Notes: generated by a model from the sequence alone, not told the origin. A stretch of 64,000 bases of DNA from Hyphobacterium marinum (GCF_036330325.1 NZ_JAZDRO010000001.1:558001-622000); one strand, 5' to 3'. Positions 9,798 through 17,740 are shown, counted from the first letter of the stretch. Program-made: numbers and translations.

Positions 9798-10352
9798 ATG
9801 ACTGACGCTGCCGAGCCCCTTGATCTTCCCGACGATAAGTCGCTGCTGATTCTCGATGACGATGCGCCCTTCCGCACCCGCCTGGGCCGCGCCATGACGC
9901 AACGCGGCTTCATCGTCTCGGCGGTCGGAACGGTGGCCGAGGCGCGCGAGATCGCGCGGGGCAACCCCCCCGCCTTTGCCGTGCTTGACTTGCGGCTGGA
10001 AGACGGGGACGGGCTGGACGTGGTTCGCTCGCTGCATACGCACCGCCCGGACTGCCGGGTCGTCATACTGACCGGATACGGCAATATCGCCACGGCGGTG
10101 TCGGCGGTGAAGCTCGGGGCGGTGGATTACCTCTCCAAACCCGCCGACGCGGACGATGTGGTCAAGGCGCTCTTGTCCTCGGGCGACCGTCCGGCTCCGC
10201 CGGAAAACCCGATGTCGGCCGACCGGGTCCGCTGGGAACATATCCAGCGCGTGTTCGAGCTCTGCGACCACAATGTCTCGGAGACAGCGCGGCGGCTGAA
10301 CATGCATCGACGTACCCTGCAGCGGATTCTCGCTAAGCGGGCTCCGCGCTGA
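9798..10352 (+). CDS. regA: Response regulator RegA/PrrA/ActR
   Basis: A 184-residue response regulator, the partner of RegB. The receiver domain has the acidic pair in LILDDDAP and the phosphoacceptor aspartate in FAVLDLRLEDG. The C terminus (about 140-182) is a Fis-type helix-turn-helix, NVSETARRLNMHRRTLQRIL, almost identical to the highly conserved RegA DNA-binding helix. The family controls respiration, carbon and nitrogen fixation and other redox-related genes. A spacing of 36 bases after regB and AAAGGA upstream suggest one transcript. The gene downstream starts only 4 bases after its stop. Confidence 0.95.
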   Translation: MTDAAEPLDLPDDKSLLILDDDAPFRTRLGRAMTQRGFIVSAVGTVAEAREIARGNPPAFAVLDLRLEDGDGLDVVRSLHTHRPDCRVVILTGYGNIATAVSAVKLGAVDYLSKPADADDVVKALLSSGDRPAPPENPMSADRVRWEHIQRVFELCDHNVSETARRLNMHRRTLQRILAKRAPR

Positions 10353-10356
10353 CGCC

Positions 10357-11052
10357 ATGACGGACGCACCGTTTCACATCGGTTTCGTCCTGTTTCCCGG
10401 CATCACCCAGCTTGACTTCACCGGCCCGCTCCAAGTCCTGCACCGTCTGCCGGGCGCGCGCGTGCATCTTGCGTCGAAGACGCTCGACCCGTTGCCGAGC
10501 GATTGCGGTCTGGATCTCGTTCCCAACACGACGTTCGACGCCTGTCCCCAACTTGACCTGATCTGCGTCCCGGGCGGGTTCGGGGTCGATGATGCGATGC
10601 GCGACGCCGCGGTCACCGGTTTTCTGAAGGCCCAGGCCGAAGCGGCGCGCTATGTCGCCTCGGTCTGCACCGGGGCGTTCGTGCTCGGCGCTGCGGGACT
10701 CCTCGCCGGAAAGCGGGCGACGACGCACTGGGCCTATCACGGCGACTTCGCGACGGTCGGCGCGGTGCCGGTAAAGGCCCGCGTGGTGCGCGATGGTGCG
10801 GTGTTCACCGGAGGCGGTGTTACCGCCGGGATCGATTTTGCCCTGACCATCGCGGCGGAAATCGCGGGCGAGGACGTCGCCTGGGCCATCCAGCTGTCAC
10901 TGGAATATGACCCGGCGCCGCCCTTCGACAGCGGCACACCGGACCGTGTGCCGGAGACGGTCAGGTCAGGGGTTGATGCGCGCTATGCGCCGCGCCTTGC
11001 GGCCTTCCGGGAGGCACTGCGCGACGCCGGTTTCTCCCCGTCAGACAGCTGA
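10357..11052 (+). CDS. DJ-1/PfpI family protein, isonitrile-hydratase-like
   Basis: A 231-residue cytoplasmic protein of the DJ-1/PfpI superfamily. The nucleophile elbow is ASVCTGAFVLGAAGLL with C104, and an early acidic residue sits in TQLDFTGP (D20). Both match the isonitrile hydratase (InhA) subgroup, whose catalytic residues are Cys101 and Asp17. The GGFGVDDAM segment and the TTHWAY motif are also typical. ATG at 10357 lies 4 bases after the regA stop, so it may be co-transcribed with regBA. The physiological substrate is unknown; a detoxification role is plausible. It converges on the NarL-type regulator gene with a 12-base overlap. Confidence 0.82.
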   Translation: MTDAPFHIGFVLFPGITQLDFTGPLQVLHRLPGARVHLASKTLDPLPSDCGLDLVPNTTFDACPQLDLICVPGGFGVDDAMRDAAVTGFLKAQAEAARYVASVCTGAFVLGAAGLLAGKRATTHWAYHGDFATVGAVPVKARVVRDGAVFTGGGVTAGIDFALTIAAEIAGEDVAWAIQLSLEYDPAPPFDSGTPDRVPETVRSGVDARYAPRLAAFREALRDAGFSPSDS

Positions 11053-11697
11053 ATCCGGTTTCGGCACCGCCAGCCCGAGGCGGGTGGCATGCCAGGACGC
11101 TTCGGCGCGGGAGCTGATCCCCAGTTTGCGGTAGATCGCCTTGATGTGACTGGCGACCGTGCTCTCGGCAAGGGACAGCGCCTGGGCGACGTCGGCATTC
11201 CGCAGGCCCCGCGCGATCAGGCCCAGAACTTCGCTTTCGCGGGCGGTCAGGGCGTTGTCCAGCTCGGCGGCCGGACCGGTCAGGCGGAAATGGTCCATGA
11301 TCCGCCTTGCGATGGAGGGCGAGATTGCCGGAATGCCCTCGGCCAGCTGAACCAGCTGGCGGGTCAGCAGGTCTTCCGGGGTCTCCTTCAGGAGATAGCC
11401 GCTGGCACCCGCTGACAGGGCGGAAACGATATAGGCGTCCTCGCCCATCACCGTGGTCACGATGGAGATGGTTTCGGGGCGTAACAGGCGCAGGCTGCGC
11501 AGCACTTCCAGACCCGACCCGTCGGGGAGGCCCAGATCGATGAGCGCGATATCGAAATCGCGCGCCGCTACGGCGGCCAGACCGGCACGCATGGTCGCGG
11601 CCTCCTCGACCTCACATCCCGGATAGGCTGACTGGAGAATTCCGGACAGCCAGCGCCGGGTTTCGCCCACATCCTCGACGATCAAGGCTGTTTTCAT
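11041..11697 (-). CDS. NarL/LuxR-type response regulator
   Basis: A 218-residue response regulator. Receiver domain: EDVGETRR acidic pocket, phosphoacceptor in IALIDLGLPDGSG (about D55), conserved T/K positions (VTTVMGE, LLKETPE). A LuxR-type helix-turn-helix follows (about 145-205) with TARESEVLGLIARGLRNADVA and STVASHIKAIYRKLGISSR. Its ATG overlaps the stop of the upstream histidine kinase by 4 bases, so the two form a coupled pair. The target genes are not evident from the context. Confidence 0.93.
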   Translation of the reverse strand: MKTALIVEDVGETRRWLSGILQSAYPGCEVEEAATMRAGLAAVAARDFDIALIDLGLPDGSGLEVLRSLRLLRPETISIVTTVMGEDAYIVSALSAGASGYLLKETPEDLLTRQLVQLAEGIPAISPSIARRIMDHFRLTGPAAELDNALTARESEVLGLIARGLRNADVAQALSLAESTVASHIKAIYRKLGISSRAEASWHATRLGLAVPKPDSAV

Positions 11698-13586
11698 GAC
11701 ACTTCCCCCCCGATTCCGGCCGGGAACCGGGCCGTTATGGTGGTGCCGGCCTCACCGCTGGTAAGTTCGAGCCCGCCCTTCACTCCGGCCATCCGGCTTT
11801 CCAGATTGCCCAGCCCGTTCCCGCGCCGGACTGTGTCCGGGTCAAAACCGGTCCCGTCATCGTTTACCGTTAGCGTCAGGATGGTTCCGTCACCCTCAAG
11901 CCGGACACCGACCTGTCCGGCCCCCGCATGGCGGATGGCGTTGCTGACACATTCGCGCAGGACCGAGCGCAGCGCGTGCAGGGCCACCGGTGAAAGATCC
12001 GTCCCTGGGGCGATGTCGACCGTCCAGTCGAGCGCAATGTCCGCCGCAGCGAGACGCTCGGCAGTTTCCGCGCGGAGGTCGGCGACCAAATTCACCAGCG
12101 CCATACCGGCGGAGGAGGCATTGTTGATGATGTCACGCAGATCGGTCAGCGTCTCGCGGATCATCGTATCCTTGCGATCAGCCTCCCGGCTGTGCAAGGC
12201 CCCCAGGAGCTGCGCCCCGATATTGTCATGCATGTCCCGGGCGATACGGCTGCGTTCCTCTGCGACACCGCGGTCATAGGCGGCCCGGCTGGCGTCGGCC
12301 TGGCGCATCAGCGTGCAAAGCTCTTCCGCCGTCCGCAGATGGCGCGGGCCGAACAGGCCTTGCCCGCGCCACGGATAGCGCAGGCGCAGGGCCGGGCTGT
12401 CGGCGATGGCCGGCAAGCGCAATTCCAGCCCGTCATCCCGGATCTGGACCTGTTGGCCGTCTGTCGTCGCGGCGGTTTCGATCTCCAGCGGCTCGAACAG
12501 GCGGCCGAGGATGTCGCGCCACTGCCGGGCCCGGGCCTCGGCCGAGACCTCGAACGCCGTGTCCATGACGGCTCGGAACACGTCCTTGTCGGCCAGCGAG
12601 GCGCGGCGCAGGACAAGACGTGAAAGTGAGTCGCGAAAGGGCAGGTAGAGCAGGGCGATGATGAGCACGGAGAGGCCCAGTGCCGGTCCCGGCTCCAGCG
12701 GCAGGAAGAAGATCAGTACCGCATCAAGCGCGACCAGCAGAATGGCGGCGATGAAATAGAAGACCGCCCGGAAAGCCCAGTCGCCCAGCTCGAACAGGCG
12801 ATATCGGCCCAGGCCCGCCGCGCAGCCGATATAGATGATCAGGAAGAAGCCGAAGGCGAGCCGGGCATCGACGAGTGCGGTCATGGCGAACGCGCTGGGA
12901 AATGCGACAAGGGCTATGAAAGCCCCGGCACCCAGCGTGACCGATCCACCCAGCCAGATGAGGATTGCCCGGGCCTTTGGGTCGCCGCTGGCTGCGAAAT
13001 ACTGGGCGATCAGGGCCGCGAAGATGCCGAACATCTCGATCAGCGTCACGAAATGCAGCCCCAACGTTCCCGGTACGTGGCCCGTCAGAATGAGGGCGCT
13101 CCAGCCGCCGAAAACGACCAGCACCGCAGTCCCGATCCATCGCCAGCCCGGAAGCCGGTTGGGGTAGATCAGGAAGAGCGCGACCATGGCGATGCCGAAC
13201 GCGGTCGCGCCGGTTCCGTTGATCGTGTTGAGGATGCGGAGGATCTCGGCATTGCCGTCGAAGTCCCGTACCGAGAACGGAACGGGCGCGAAGGTGAAGG
13301 TCAGCGTGGCCAGTCCGCTGATGAAAAACAGCCGGGTTGCGAGATCGCCGGGCCTGAGCGCCCAGACCCCGCCGGCAATGACCAGGGCACCCAGGCCGAC
13401 AACCAGTTGCCAGTAGCTGATGAATGTCAGTCCGCCGATACTGCCACCATGGGTACGAATGACGGCATAGACAGCAATAAGAGCACCCGCTCCGAAGGCC
13501 GCGACGAGGGCAAAGCGCAGCATCGGCGCGGTCATCCACCGGCGGCGGGCGGAAAGGCCTGACTCTATGGCGGGCATCATCCCCAT
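11694..13586 (-). CDS. Membrane histidine kinase (HisKA_3/NarX class)
   Basis: A 630-residue sensor kinase. Around ten hydrophobic helices occupy residues ~20-330, making an unusually large membrane sensor. A GAF-like linker follows (about 340-440). The HisKA_3 phosphoacceptor lies in ERSRIARDMHDNIGAQLLGALHS, and the ATPase has N-box RECVSNAIRHAG and DDGTGFD/GNGLGNLESR. It is translationally coupled to the LuxR-type regulator downstream. The start is uncertain among three closely spaced ATG codons (13586, 13580, 13577), all of which lie in a perfect palindrome. No ligand is obvious. Confidence 0.88.
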   Translation of the reverse strand: MGMMPAIESGLSARRRWMTAPMLRFALVAAFGAGALIAVYAVIRTHGGSIGGLTFISYWQLVVGLGALVIAGGVWALRPGDLATRLFFISGLATLTFTFAPVPFSVRDFDGNAEILRILNTINGTGATAFGIAMVALFLIYPNRLPGWRWIGTAVLVVFGGWSALILTGHVPGTLGLHFVTLIEMFGIFAALIAQYFAASGDPKARAILIWLGGSVTLGAGAFIALVAFPSAFAMTALVDARLAFGFFLIIYIGCAAGLGRYRLFELGDWAFRAVFYFIAAILLVALDAVLIFFLPLEPGPALGLSVLIIALLYLPFRDSLSRLVLRRASLADKDVFRAVMDTAFEVSAEARARQWRDILGRLFEPLEIETAATTDGQQVQIRDDGLELRLPAIADSPALRLRYPWRGQGLFGPRHLRTAEELCTLMRQADASRAAYDRGVAEERSRIARDMHDNIGAQLLGALHSREADRKDTMIRETLTDLRDIINNASSAGMALVNLVADLRAETAERLAAADIALDWTVDIAPGTDLSPVALHALRSVLRECVSNAIRHAGAGQVGVRLEGDGTILTLTVNDDGTGFDPDTVRRGNGLGNLESRMAGVKGGLELTSGEAGTTITARFPAGIGGEVS

Positions 13587-13595
13587 GGGGATGAT
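13576..13595. promoter_or_regulatory. Perfect 20-bp palindrome over kinase start codon
   Basis: Ten bases (13576-13585) are followed directly by their exact reverse complement (13586-13595), with no spacer. The palindrome covers the start codons of the histidine-kinase gene. As DNA it could be an operator; in the mRNA it could fold over the start. There is no clear Shine-Dalgarno sequence upstream, so initiation here may be unusual. Confidence 0.5.
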
Positions 13596-13651
13596 TTACA
13601 GCAGAGCGGCAAGGTCTTGTCTCCCCCCTGAACGGGGGTGTTGGCGCGGCT

Positions 13652-14107
13652 TCAGCCCTGTGACAGGTCGATCCGCATCAATCGCTCCGCCGCGCAGCGG
13701 GCAAAGCGTAATGTCACCGCCTTGCGCCGGGCCGCGGCGAGGGGTTCATGCGGGCTTTCGCGCACCACCGCCGCGCCGAAACCGTCGGCGATGATCAGGC
13801 CGGCCTCGTCCGGGATCAGATCATGGGGAAAACGGTTGGAAACGGCAAAATACAGCCGGTCGCAATAGTCGCGGTATTCCGGCCATTTGTTGTCGGCGCG
13901 GAAGTCGGCAATGCCGGATTTCACCTCGACAATGGCGATCTCGCCCTTCTTCGAAATCGCGAACAGGTCCGCGCGCCGGTTGCTGGCGAGCGAGAATTCA
14001 GGAATGGCGTTATAGCCCAGATCATAGAGCAGGCGGGACGCGCCCCGGCACAGAAGACGGGCATCATCGATGGCCGGGTTGAGGGCAGAGGCAAGCGCGT
14101 CGGTCAT
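13652..14107 (-). CDS. mmcB: MmcB family DNA repair protein
   Basis: A 151-residue protein of the MmcB family, an alphaproteobacterial SOS-induced protein linked to mitomycin C tolerance and related to restriction-endonuclease-like folds. Visible features are an early conserved stretch (LLCRGASRLLYDLGY) and the PD-(D/E)XK-like pattern RRADLFAISKKGEIAIVEVKSG, where D, E and K could form the nuclease-type site. ATG at 14107 is chosen because the frame upstream (to 14155) crosses the LexA box and into transposase-derived sequence. Control by LexA is supported by the box at 14120-14134. The foreign DNA boundary lies just upstream of its promoter. Confidence 0.85.
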   Translation of the reverse strand: MTDALASALNPAIDDARLLCRGASRLLYDLGYNAIPEFSLASNRRADLFAISKKGEIAIVEVKSGIADFRADNKWPEYRDYCDRLYFAVSNRFPHDLIPDEAGLIIADGFGAAVVRESPHEPLAAARRKAVTLRFARCAAERLMRIDLSQG

Positions 14108-14119
14108 GGCGATGATTTT

Positions 14120-14134
14120 GTTCGCTTTACGTTC
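14120..14134 (-). promoter_or_regulatory. LexA (SOS) box upstream of mmcB
   Basis: On the top strand the site reads GTTC-GCTTTAC-GTTC, an exact match to the alphaproteobacterial LexA consensus GTTC-N7-GTTC. Its nearest edge is 12 bases upstream of the mmcB ATG, a position that would block the promoter when LexA is bound. The fit with a known SOS gene makes chance unlikely. Confidence 0.8.
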
Positions 14135-14156
14135 CCGATGCAAGGGGTGGCGCACC

Positions 14157-14414
14157 GTTCATACCAACACGATTGAGGGTTGTTTTTCGATCTTCAAACG
14201 CGACATGAAAGGCGTGTATCTGCACAACGCCAAGAAGCACCTTAATAGCTACAAGGCGAAATTTGATTTCCGTTACAGCGAGCAGAAAGCCAACAGCGTT
14301 AATGACAAAGAACTTACGGATGCCGCCCTCGCGGGTGTCGGGGCCGAATATCTCCTGAGTCAGAGTGACGCAGCGAATTTTACTCGCGCTCAACGATTTT
14401 TGCGCTATATGTGA
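14157..14414 (+). pseudogene. IS1595-family transposase, C-terminal remnant
   Basis: About 85 codons remain. They encode NTIEGCFSIFKRDMKG, then KKHLNSYKAKFDFRYSEQK and a short tail ending LLSQSDAANF...RYM. The pattern (T-E-G-FFSIFKR-G-KG-Y, then HLHRYVAEFDFRYN) is the C-terminal signature of ISXO2/IS1595-like DDE transposases. The catalytic N-terminal part is gone and the open frame runs backward into mmcB promoter DNA with no start of its own. No terminal inverted repeat was found. Base composition is clearly lower in G+C than the flanking core genes. Confidence 0.75.
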
Positions 14415-14499
14415 GTTGTGGCCCTTGCTTGGTGAAAAGAGCCCATGGGGCGCTTCTTAGCGGATAGCCAAGATTGCGGATTTCGCGGGCCACACATTT

Positions 14500-15156
14500 T
14501 CAATAGTAATGAACGCTTCCTCGGTGCCATAAGTCATATTCGTAAGTAATGCGGTCTCTAATCAGATCGTATGACCGCGTGTCGTCGCGTTCATACTTTC
14601 GCTGAATGGCCCACGCGGCATAGTCGGCGACTTGTAAACAAGGATCGGCGTGCGCAGGGCAGAAGTCTGTATCCCACCGGGCGCACTTGACGGTCTGACG
14701 AAGCACATCGTTCACGGCGGACTCGAATGCGGCGCGCTGCTTCTTGGTTCCAATCGACGCCGTGGTGATTAGCGGCTCTGACGCGTGAGTGAGTTGAGGG
14801 GTTACGCCATGCCGGAAGTGGTAGAGCCAGCCGTATTGATAAAACCGAGCGTCTGATGCGCGCACTTGCGGCTGCGCCTTGCTCTTTTCCATTATTGTCG
14901 CTTGGATCGTAAAGTCGTGCCTTAGCAGCTCGCTAAACACAGCATCCCGGACCAGTTGCCGGTCAGTGCTTGCGTGAAAGAAGTCGCCGAGTTCTGCACC
15001 ATCCCACGCCAAGCCCCGCCGAAGGTCGAGCAAGGCCTTTGCAATGTCGCATGAATCCATTGTTGCAGTTGCACAAATAAAATATTTTGACGCATTGCCT
15101 TCTCGTTTAAAGGCTAGGCATCCGGATTCATCGGCGAAAACATATTTATTTGGCAC
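14500..15156 (-). CDS. DUF3800 domain protein
   Basis: A 218-residue protein of the DUF3800 family, considered an RNase H-like nuclease fold. It shows the expected N-terminal acidic motif YVFADESGC (D9, E10), a mid-protein basic segment, and the C-terminal CLQVADYAAWAIQRK with the conserved aspartate. Biochemical activity is not established for the family; members often occur near mobile elements and in putative defence settings. It sits in the low-G+C patch between the IS1595 remnant and small orphan frames, so it is probably acquired. The gene appears intact and has no close partner gene. Confidence 0.8.
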   Translation of the reverse strand: MPNKYVFADESGCLAFKREGNASKYFICATATMDSCDIAKALLDLRRGLAWDGAELGDFFHASTDRQLVRDAVFSELLRHDFTIQATIMEKSKAQPQVRASDARFYQYGWLYHFRHGVTPQLTHASEPLITTASIGTKKQRAAFESAVNDVLRQTVKCARWDTDFCPAHADPCLQVADYAAWAIQRKYERDDTRSYDLIRDRITYEYDLWHRGSVHYY

Positions 15157-15173
15157 GGAAGTGAACAGGTTAG

Positions 15174-15353
15174 ATGGTTAGCGAATCGACACCAGCCGCA
15201 GATAAAGCACAGGCGGCAAAATTCAAAGCCCTTGCTCGCGAACTGGAATGCGACATGGACAAGAAAGCGATTGACCGAAAGCCAAGGCCCTGCCGCATAG
15301 CAATGACAAGACCAAGACTGGGAGGTCCCTCAAATAGGATCGCTTATTTGTGA
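15174..15353 (+). pseudogene. Small basic protein gene, probably frameshifted
   Basis: ATG at 15174 opens a frame of 59 codons starting MVSESTPAADKAQAAKFKAL and continuing ARELECDMDKKAIDRK. From about 15280 the +2 frame gives a more natural ending (KALPHSNDKTKTGRSLK, stop at 15335-15337), rich in Lys, whereas the original frame turns to Arg/Pro-rich nonsense. This suggests a single-base indel. The N-terminal part resembles small alphaproteobacterial proteins of mobile DNA, recalled from general knowledge only. It is divergent from the DUF3800 gene. Confidence 0.35.
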
Positions 15354-15354
15354 C

Positions 15355-15435
15355 ATGGACGACCTATCTCTGCGCCTGCGCTGCCTAGAGCTCGCCGCGC
15401 ATGCTGCGGACCCCGTTACTCGTGAGGGGAAATTT
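15355..15435 (+). pseudogene. Possible truncated small gene (N-terminal fragment)
   Basis: One base after the preceding frame ends, an ATG begins MDDLSLRLRCLELAAHAADP, which resembles the N terminus of small phage- or island-borne helical proteins. After about 25 codons the frame runs antisense through the next small gene and loses any protein-like character. If real, it is a fragment of a formerly two-gene operon. Confidence 0.22.
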
Positions 15436-15444
15436 TTCGGTTTG

Positions 15445-15639
15445 TCACTTGCGAGCATGCGGATTCTTCACTGCGTAAAGGCACTCCGCAAAAGTTTGGA
15501 GAATGTATTCCCTGTCCGCTGGTTTGTCCCCATGCGGATAAAAGGAGCGGCCCTCGGCCTCTGCCACGTGATTGAATAGCTTATAGGCAACCTCTTCTTG
15601 GGAATTGTGTTCGTTCTTGATTGTCGTTCCATCTGCCAT
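15445..15639 (-). CDS. Small hypothetical protein
   Basis: Encodes 64 residues beginning MADGTTIKNEHNSQEEVAYK, with a charged, helix-prone composition and a conserved-looking centre FYPHGDKPADREYILQTFAECL. ATG at 15639 has GGAGG 7 bases upstream, an excellent ribosome-binding site, and is preferred to the ATG 12 bases earlier. The good Shine-Dalgarno sequence and protein-like composition argue for a real gene. There is no signal peptide or membrane segment. It lies at the right edge of the accessory patch; function unknown. Confidence 0.5.
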   Translation of the reverse strand: MADGTTIKNEHNSQEEVAYKLFNHVAEAEGRSFYPHGDKPADREYILQTFAECLYAVKNPHARK

Positions 15640-15740
15640 TGCAGCCTCCATCGTTCACTCGATGGAATTGCTACGCTGAGTCACCGGGTTTGCAAAAGAC
15701 ACAATAGCCAAGGGGTGGGCTGCCATCCTATCTAGGACCC

Positions 15741-16139
15741 ATGACGGTCCGATCCCTGCCGACACTGGATGAATTCGCCGCGCTGGCCGAACAGGCGTGG
15801 GAGGCCATGCCCGAAGGCTTTCGTGCCTTGTGCGGCAATGTCGTCATCCGGGTGGATGATTTCGCCGATGCCGAAACGCTCGAACATTTCGGGATGGAAA
15901 GCCCGTATCAACTCTCCGGCCTTTATCACGGCGTCGACCTGACGCAGAAATCGGTAATGGAGCCGGCCGGGATGCCCGACCAGGTGTTTCTCTACCGAAA
16001 GCCCATCCTCGCCGAGTGGAAAGAGCGCGGTAACGTCACGCTGGAAGAGCTGATTGAGCATGTCCTCGTTCACGAGATCGGCCATCATTTCGGCTTATCT
16101 GATGACGACATGCACGCGCTTCAGGATGGCGAGGAATAG
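15741..16139 (+). CDS. Zincin-like metallopeptidase family protein
   Basis: A 132-residue protein of the small proteobacterial metallopeptidase family (Pfam zincin-like, formerly DUF1025). The zinc motif HEIGHHFGLSDDDM is intact, with H111, E112, H115 and a downstream aspartate. No signal peptide is present, so it acts in the cytoplasm. The length is normal for the family. Its natural substrate is unknown. The end overlaps the convergent sulfotransferase gene by 19 bases, which marks return to compact core genome after the accessory patch. Confidence 0.88.
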   Translation: MTVRSLPTLDEFAALAEQAWEAMPEGFRALCGNVVIRVDDFADAETLEHFGMESPYQLSGLYHGVDLTQKSVMEPAGMPDQVFLYRKPILAEWKERGNVTLEELIEHVLVHEIGHHFGLSDDDMHALQDGEE

Positions 16140-17740
16140 CCCCAGCGTTCGATCCAGGGGGCCAGCGTTTCGCCAACCCCGCCCTCGAAGGCGAATTCAT
16201 AGTTGCGCCACCGTTCCAGGGATTTTGAATAGACCGGTTGAATGACCTGGGGGGCCGAGGGCGTACTGATCGCGCGGGTGCGCGCCTGATCGCGATAGGA
16301 CATCACGCGCGCGTCCCAGTCGAGCCCCAGGAAGGCAATCGTCCGGCGCGCTTCACCTTCCAGATCGGCGACGACATCCTCGTAACGTACTTCAAGGACA
16401 TTCAGGCCGGGAATGGCGCGCCGCGCAGCCTCGGCGGCGGAGAAGGCCGCGTCGTAATACCGGGCCGCGTCATCCATGCGTAGCATCCGGTACATGGCCG
16501 GGTTCATGACAAAGCGCTGCTGAAAGGCCGACAGGACACAGTCGCGCGGATCGCGCAGGGCGAGGATGAATTTCGCATTCGGAAACACGCGCGCCAGCAC
16601 GCCCAACCAGATCAGGTTGAGCGGCAGCTTGTCGATATAGAGCGACCCGTCCTGTGGAGCGCCGTCCGGCTTGGCGCGCCGCCAGTAGTCATTGCGAAGC
16701 GAGCGCAGGCGCTTGTCTGCACTGCCCATCAGGCGCGCGATACTGGCGTCCGTCGATCCCGTCGCCTCGACAATCCCTTCGGCATGAGGCTGTTCCCCGC
16801 TGGTCTCGATGGCCGGGTGTGCGGCCAGCACGTTCTCCAGCAGCGTCGTCCCGGACCTGGGGAAACCGACCAGGAAGACCGGCGAAGGACTGGTGTCGGT
16901 CGTCTCGAACACCTGGTTTTCCAGTCCGGCGAAATAGTCCCGCATGCGCTGGGGGACGGCGAGCGAGTACGGGCCTTCATGGGCCTCGTAATAGGTTTCG
17001 TACTGGGCCCGGATACGTTCATTGGCGAAATGCCAGGCCTCGAAGGCGCGCCGGTACTCGCCCAGAGTCTCATAAGCCTCACCGAGCGTCCCCAGCGCCA
17101 TGGCGACATTCATCGGGCCGCCATCATTGGGATTGAGCCGGGACCGGATAAAGGAGACCGCCTCGTCCGCCGTGCCCTCTCGAAGCAGGGCCGCGCCTTT
17201 GACGCCGACAGCGATCGCATCGTTCGGCCGCAGGGCGAGCGTCAGATCGGCATAGCGTTCCGCCTCGGCATAATTGCGCAAATTCTGATGCGTATGCGCC
17301 AGCCCGCTCAGCGCCGGCGCGTAGTCCGGCTGCAGGGCCAGAGTCCGCTCATAGGCCGCGACGGCGAGTTCACGCTCACCGAGATCAAACAACAGGCGGG
17401 CAAGGTTGAAGGGTGCATGCACGAAGTTCGGATCAAAACGCTCAGCCGCCTCGAAGGCTTTTCGTGCCGCCGTCTCGTGGCCGAGATCCTGCTCGCACAG
17501 GCCGACCACATTCATCACCTCGGCGGACGTCTTCACCGTCTTGAGGACGATCTTGAGTGATTTCAGCGCGCCGGCCGGATCGCCCAGACCGCGCCGGGCG
17601 AGGGCATGAATATAGAGCGCATGGGGATTGGCGCGCTCAATCTTGAGCGCTTGCTGGCTCAATTCGCTGGCGGTGCCGGGATCGCCATTGGCAAAGGCCT
17701 GGGTGGCCTGGGCGACAAGCTGTGACAGGGAGGCGGTCAT
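16121..17740 (-). CDS. TPR-repeat sulfotransferase
   Basis: A 539-residue fusion. The N-terminal half (about 1-250) consists of tetratricopeptide repeats, for example LYIHALARRGLGDPAGALKS and YERTLALQPDYAPALSGLA. The C-terminal half is a PAPS-dependent sulfotransferase with the 5'-phosphosulfate loop VFLVGFPRSGTTLLENVLAA and a 3'-phosphate region near KFILALRDPRDCVLSAFQQ. The architecture is common in marine alphaproteobacteria, and the acceptor is probably a polysaccharide, lipid or protein tyrosine, not predictable here. ATG at 17740 fits the first TPR helix. It is transcribed away from rplS and separated from it by a strong terminator. Confidence 0.88.
   Translation of the reverse strand: MTASLSQLVAQATQAFANGDPGTASELSQQALKIERANPHALYIHALARRGLGDPAGALKSLKIVLKTVKTSAEVMNVVGLCEQDLGHETAARKAFEAAERFDPNFVHAPFNLARLLFDLGERELAVAAYERTLALQPDYAPALSGLAHTHQNLRNYAEAERYADLTLALRPNDAIAVGVKGAALLREGTADEAVSFIRSRLNPNDGGPMNVAMALGTLGEAYETLGEYRRAFEAWHFANERIRAQYETYYEAHEGPYSLAVPQRMRDYFAGLENQVFETTDTSPSPVFLVGFPRSGTTLLENVLAAHPAIETSGEQPHAEGIVEATGSTDASIARLMGSADKRLRSLRNDYWRRAKPDGAPQDGSLYIDKLPLNLIWLGVLARVFPNAKFILALRDPRDCVLSAFQQRFVMNPAMYRMLRMDDAARYYDAAFSAAEAARRAIPGLNVLEVRYEDVVADLEGEARRTIAFLGLDWDARVMSYRDQARTRAISTPSAPQVIQPVYSKSLERWRNYEFAFEGGVGETLAPWIERWGYSSPS

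Noticed and set aside
13621..13640. Short CCCCC/GGGGG hairpin between mmcB and the kinase gene
   Set aside because: Only five pairs and no U-tract, so it is not called a terminator.
16054..16245. Frame overlapping the end of the metallopeptidase and sulfotransferase genes
   Set aside because: It lies wholly within the two convergent genes and has no ribosome-binding site.
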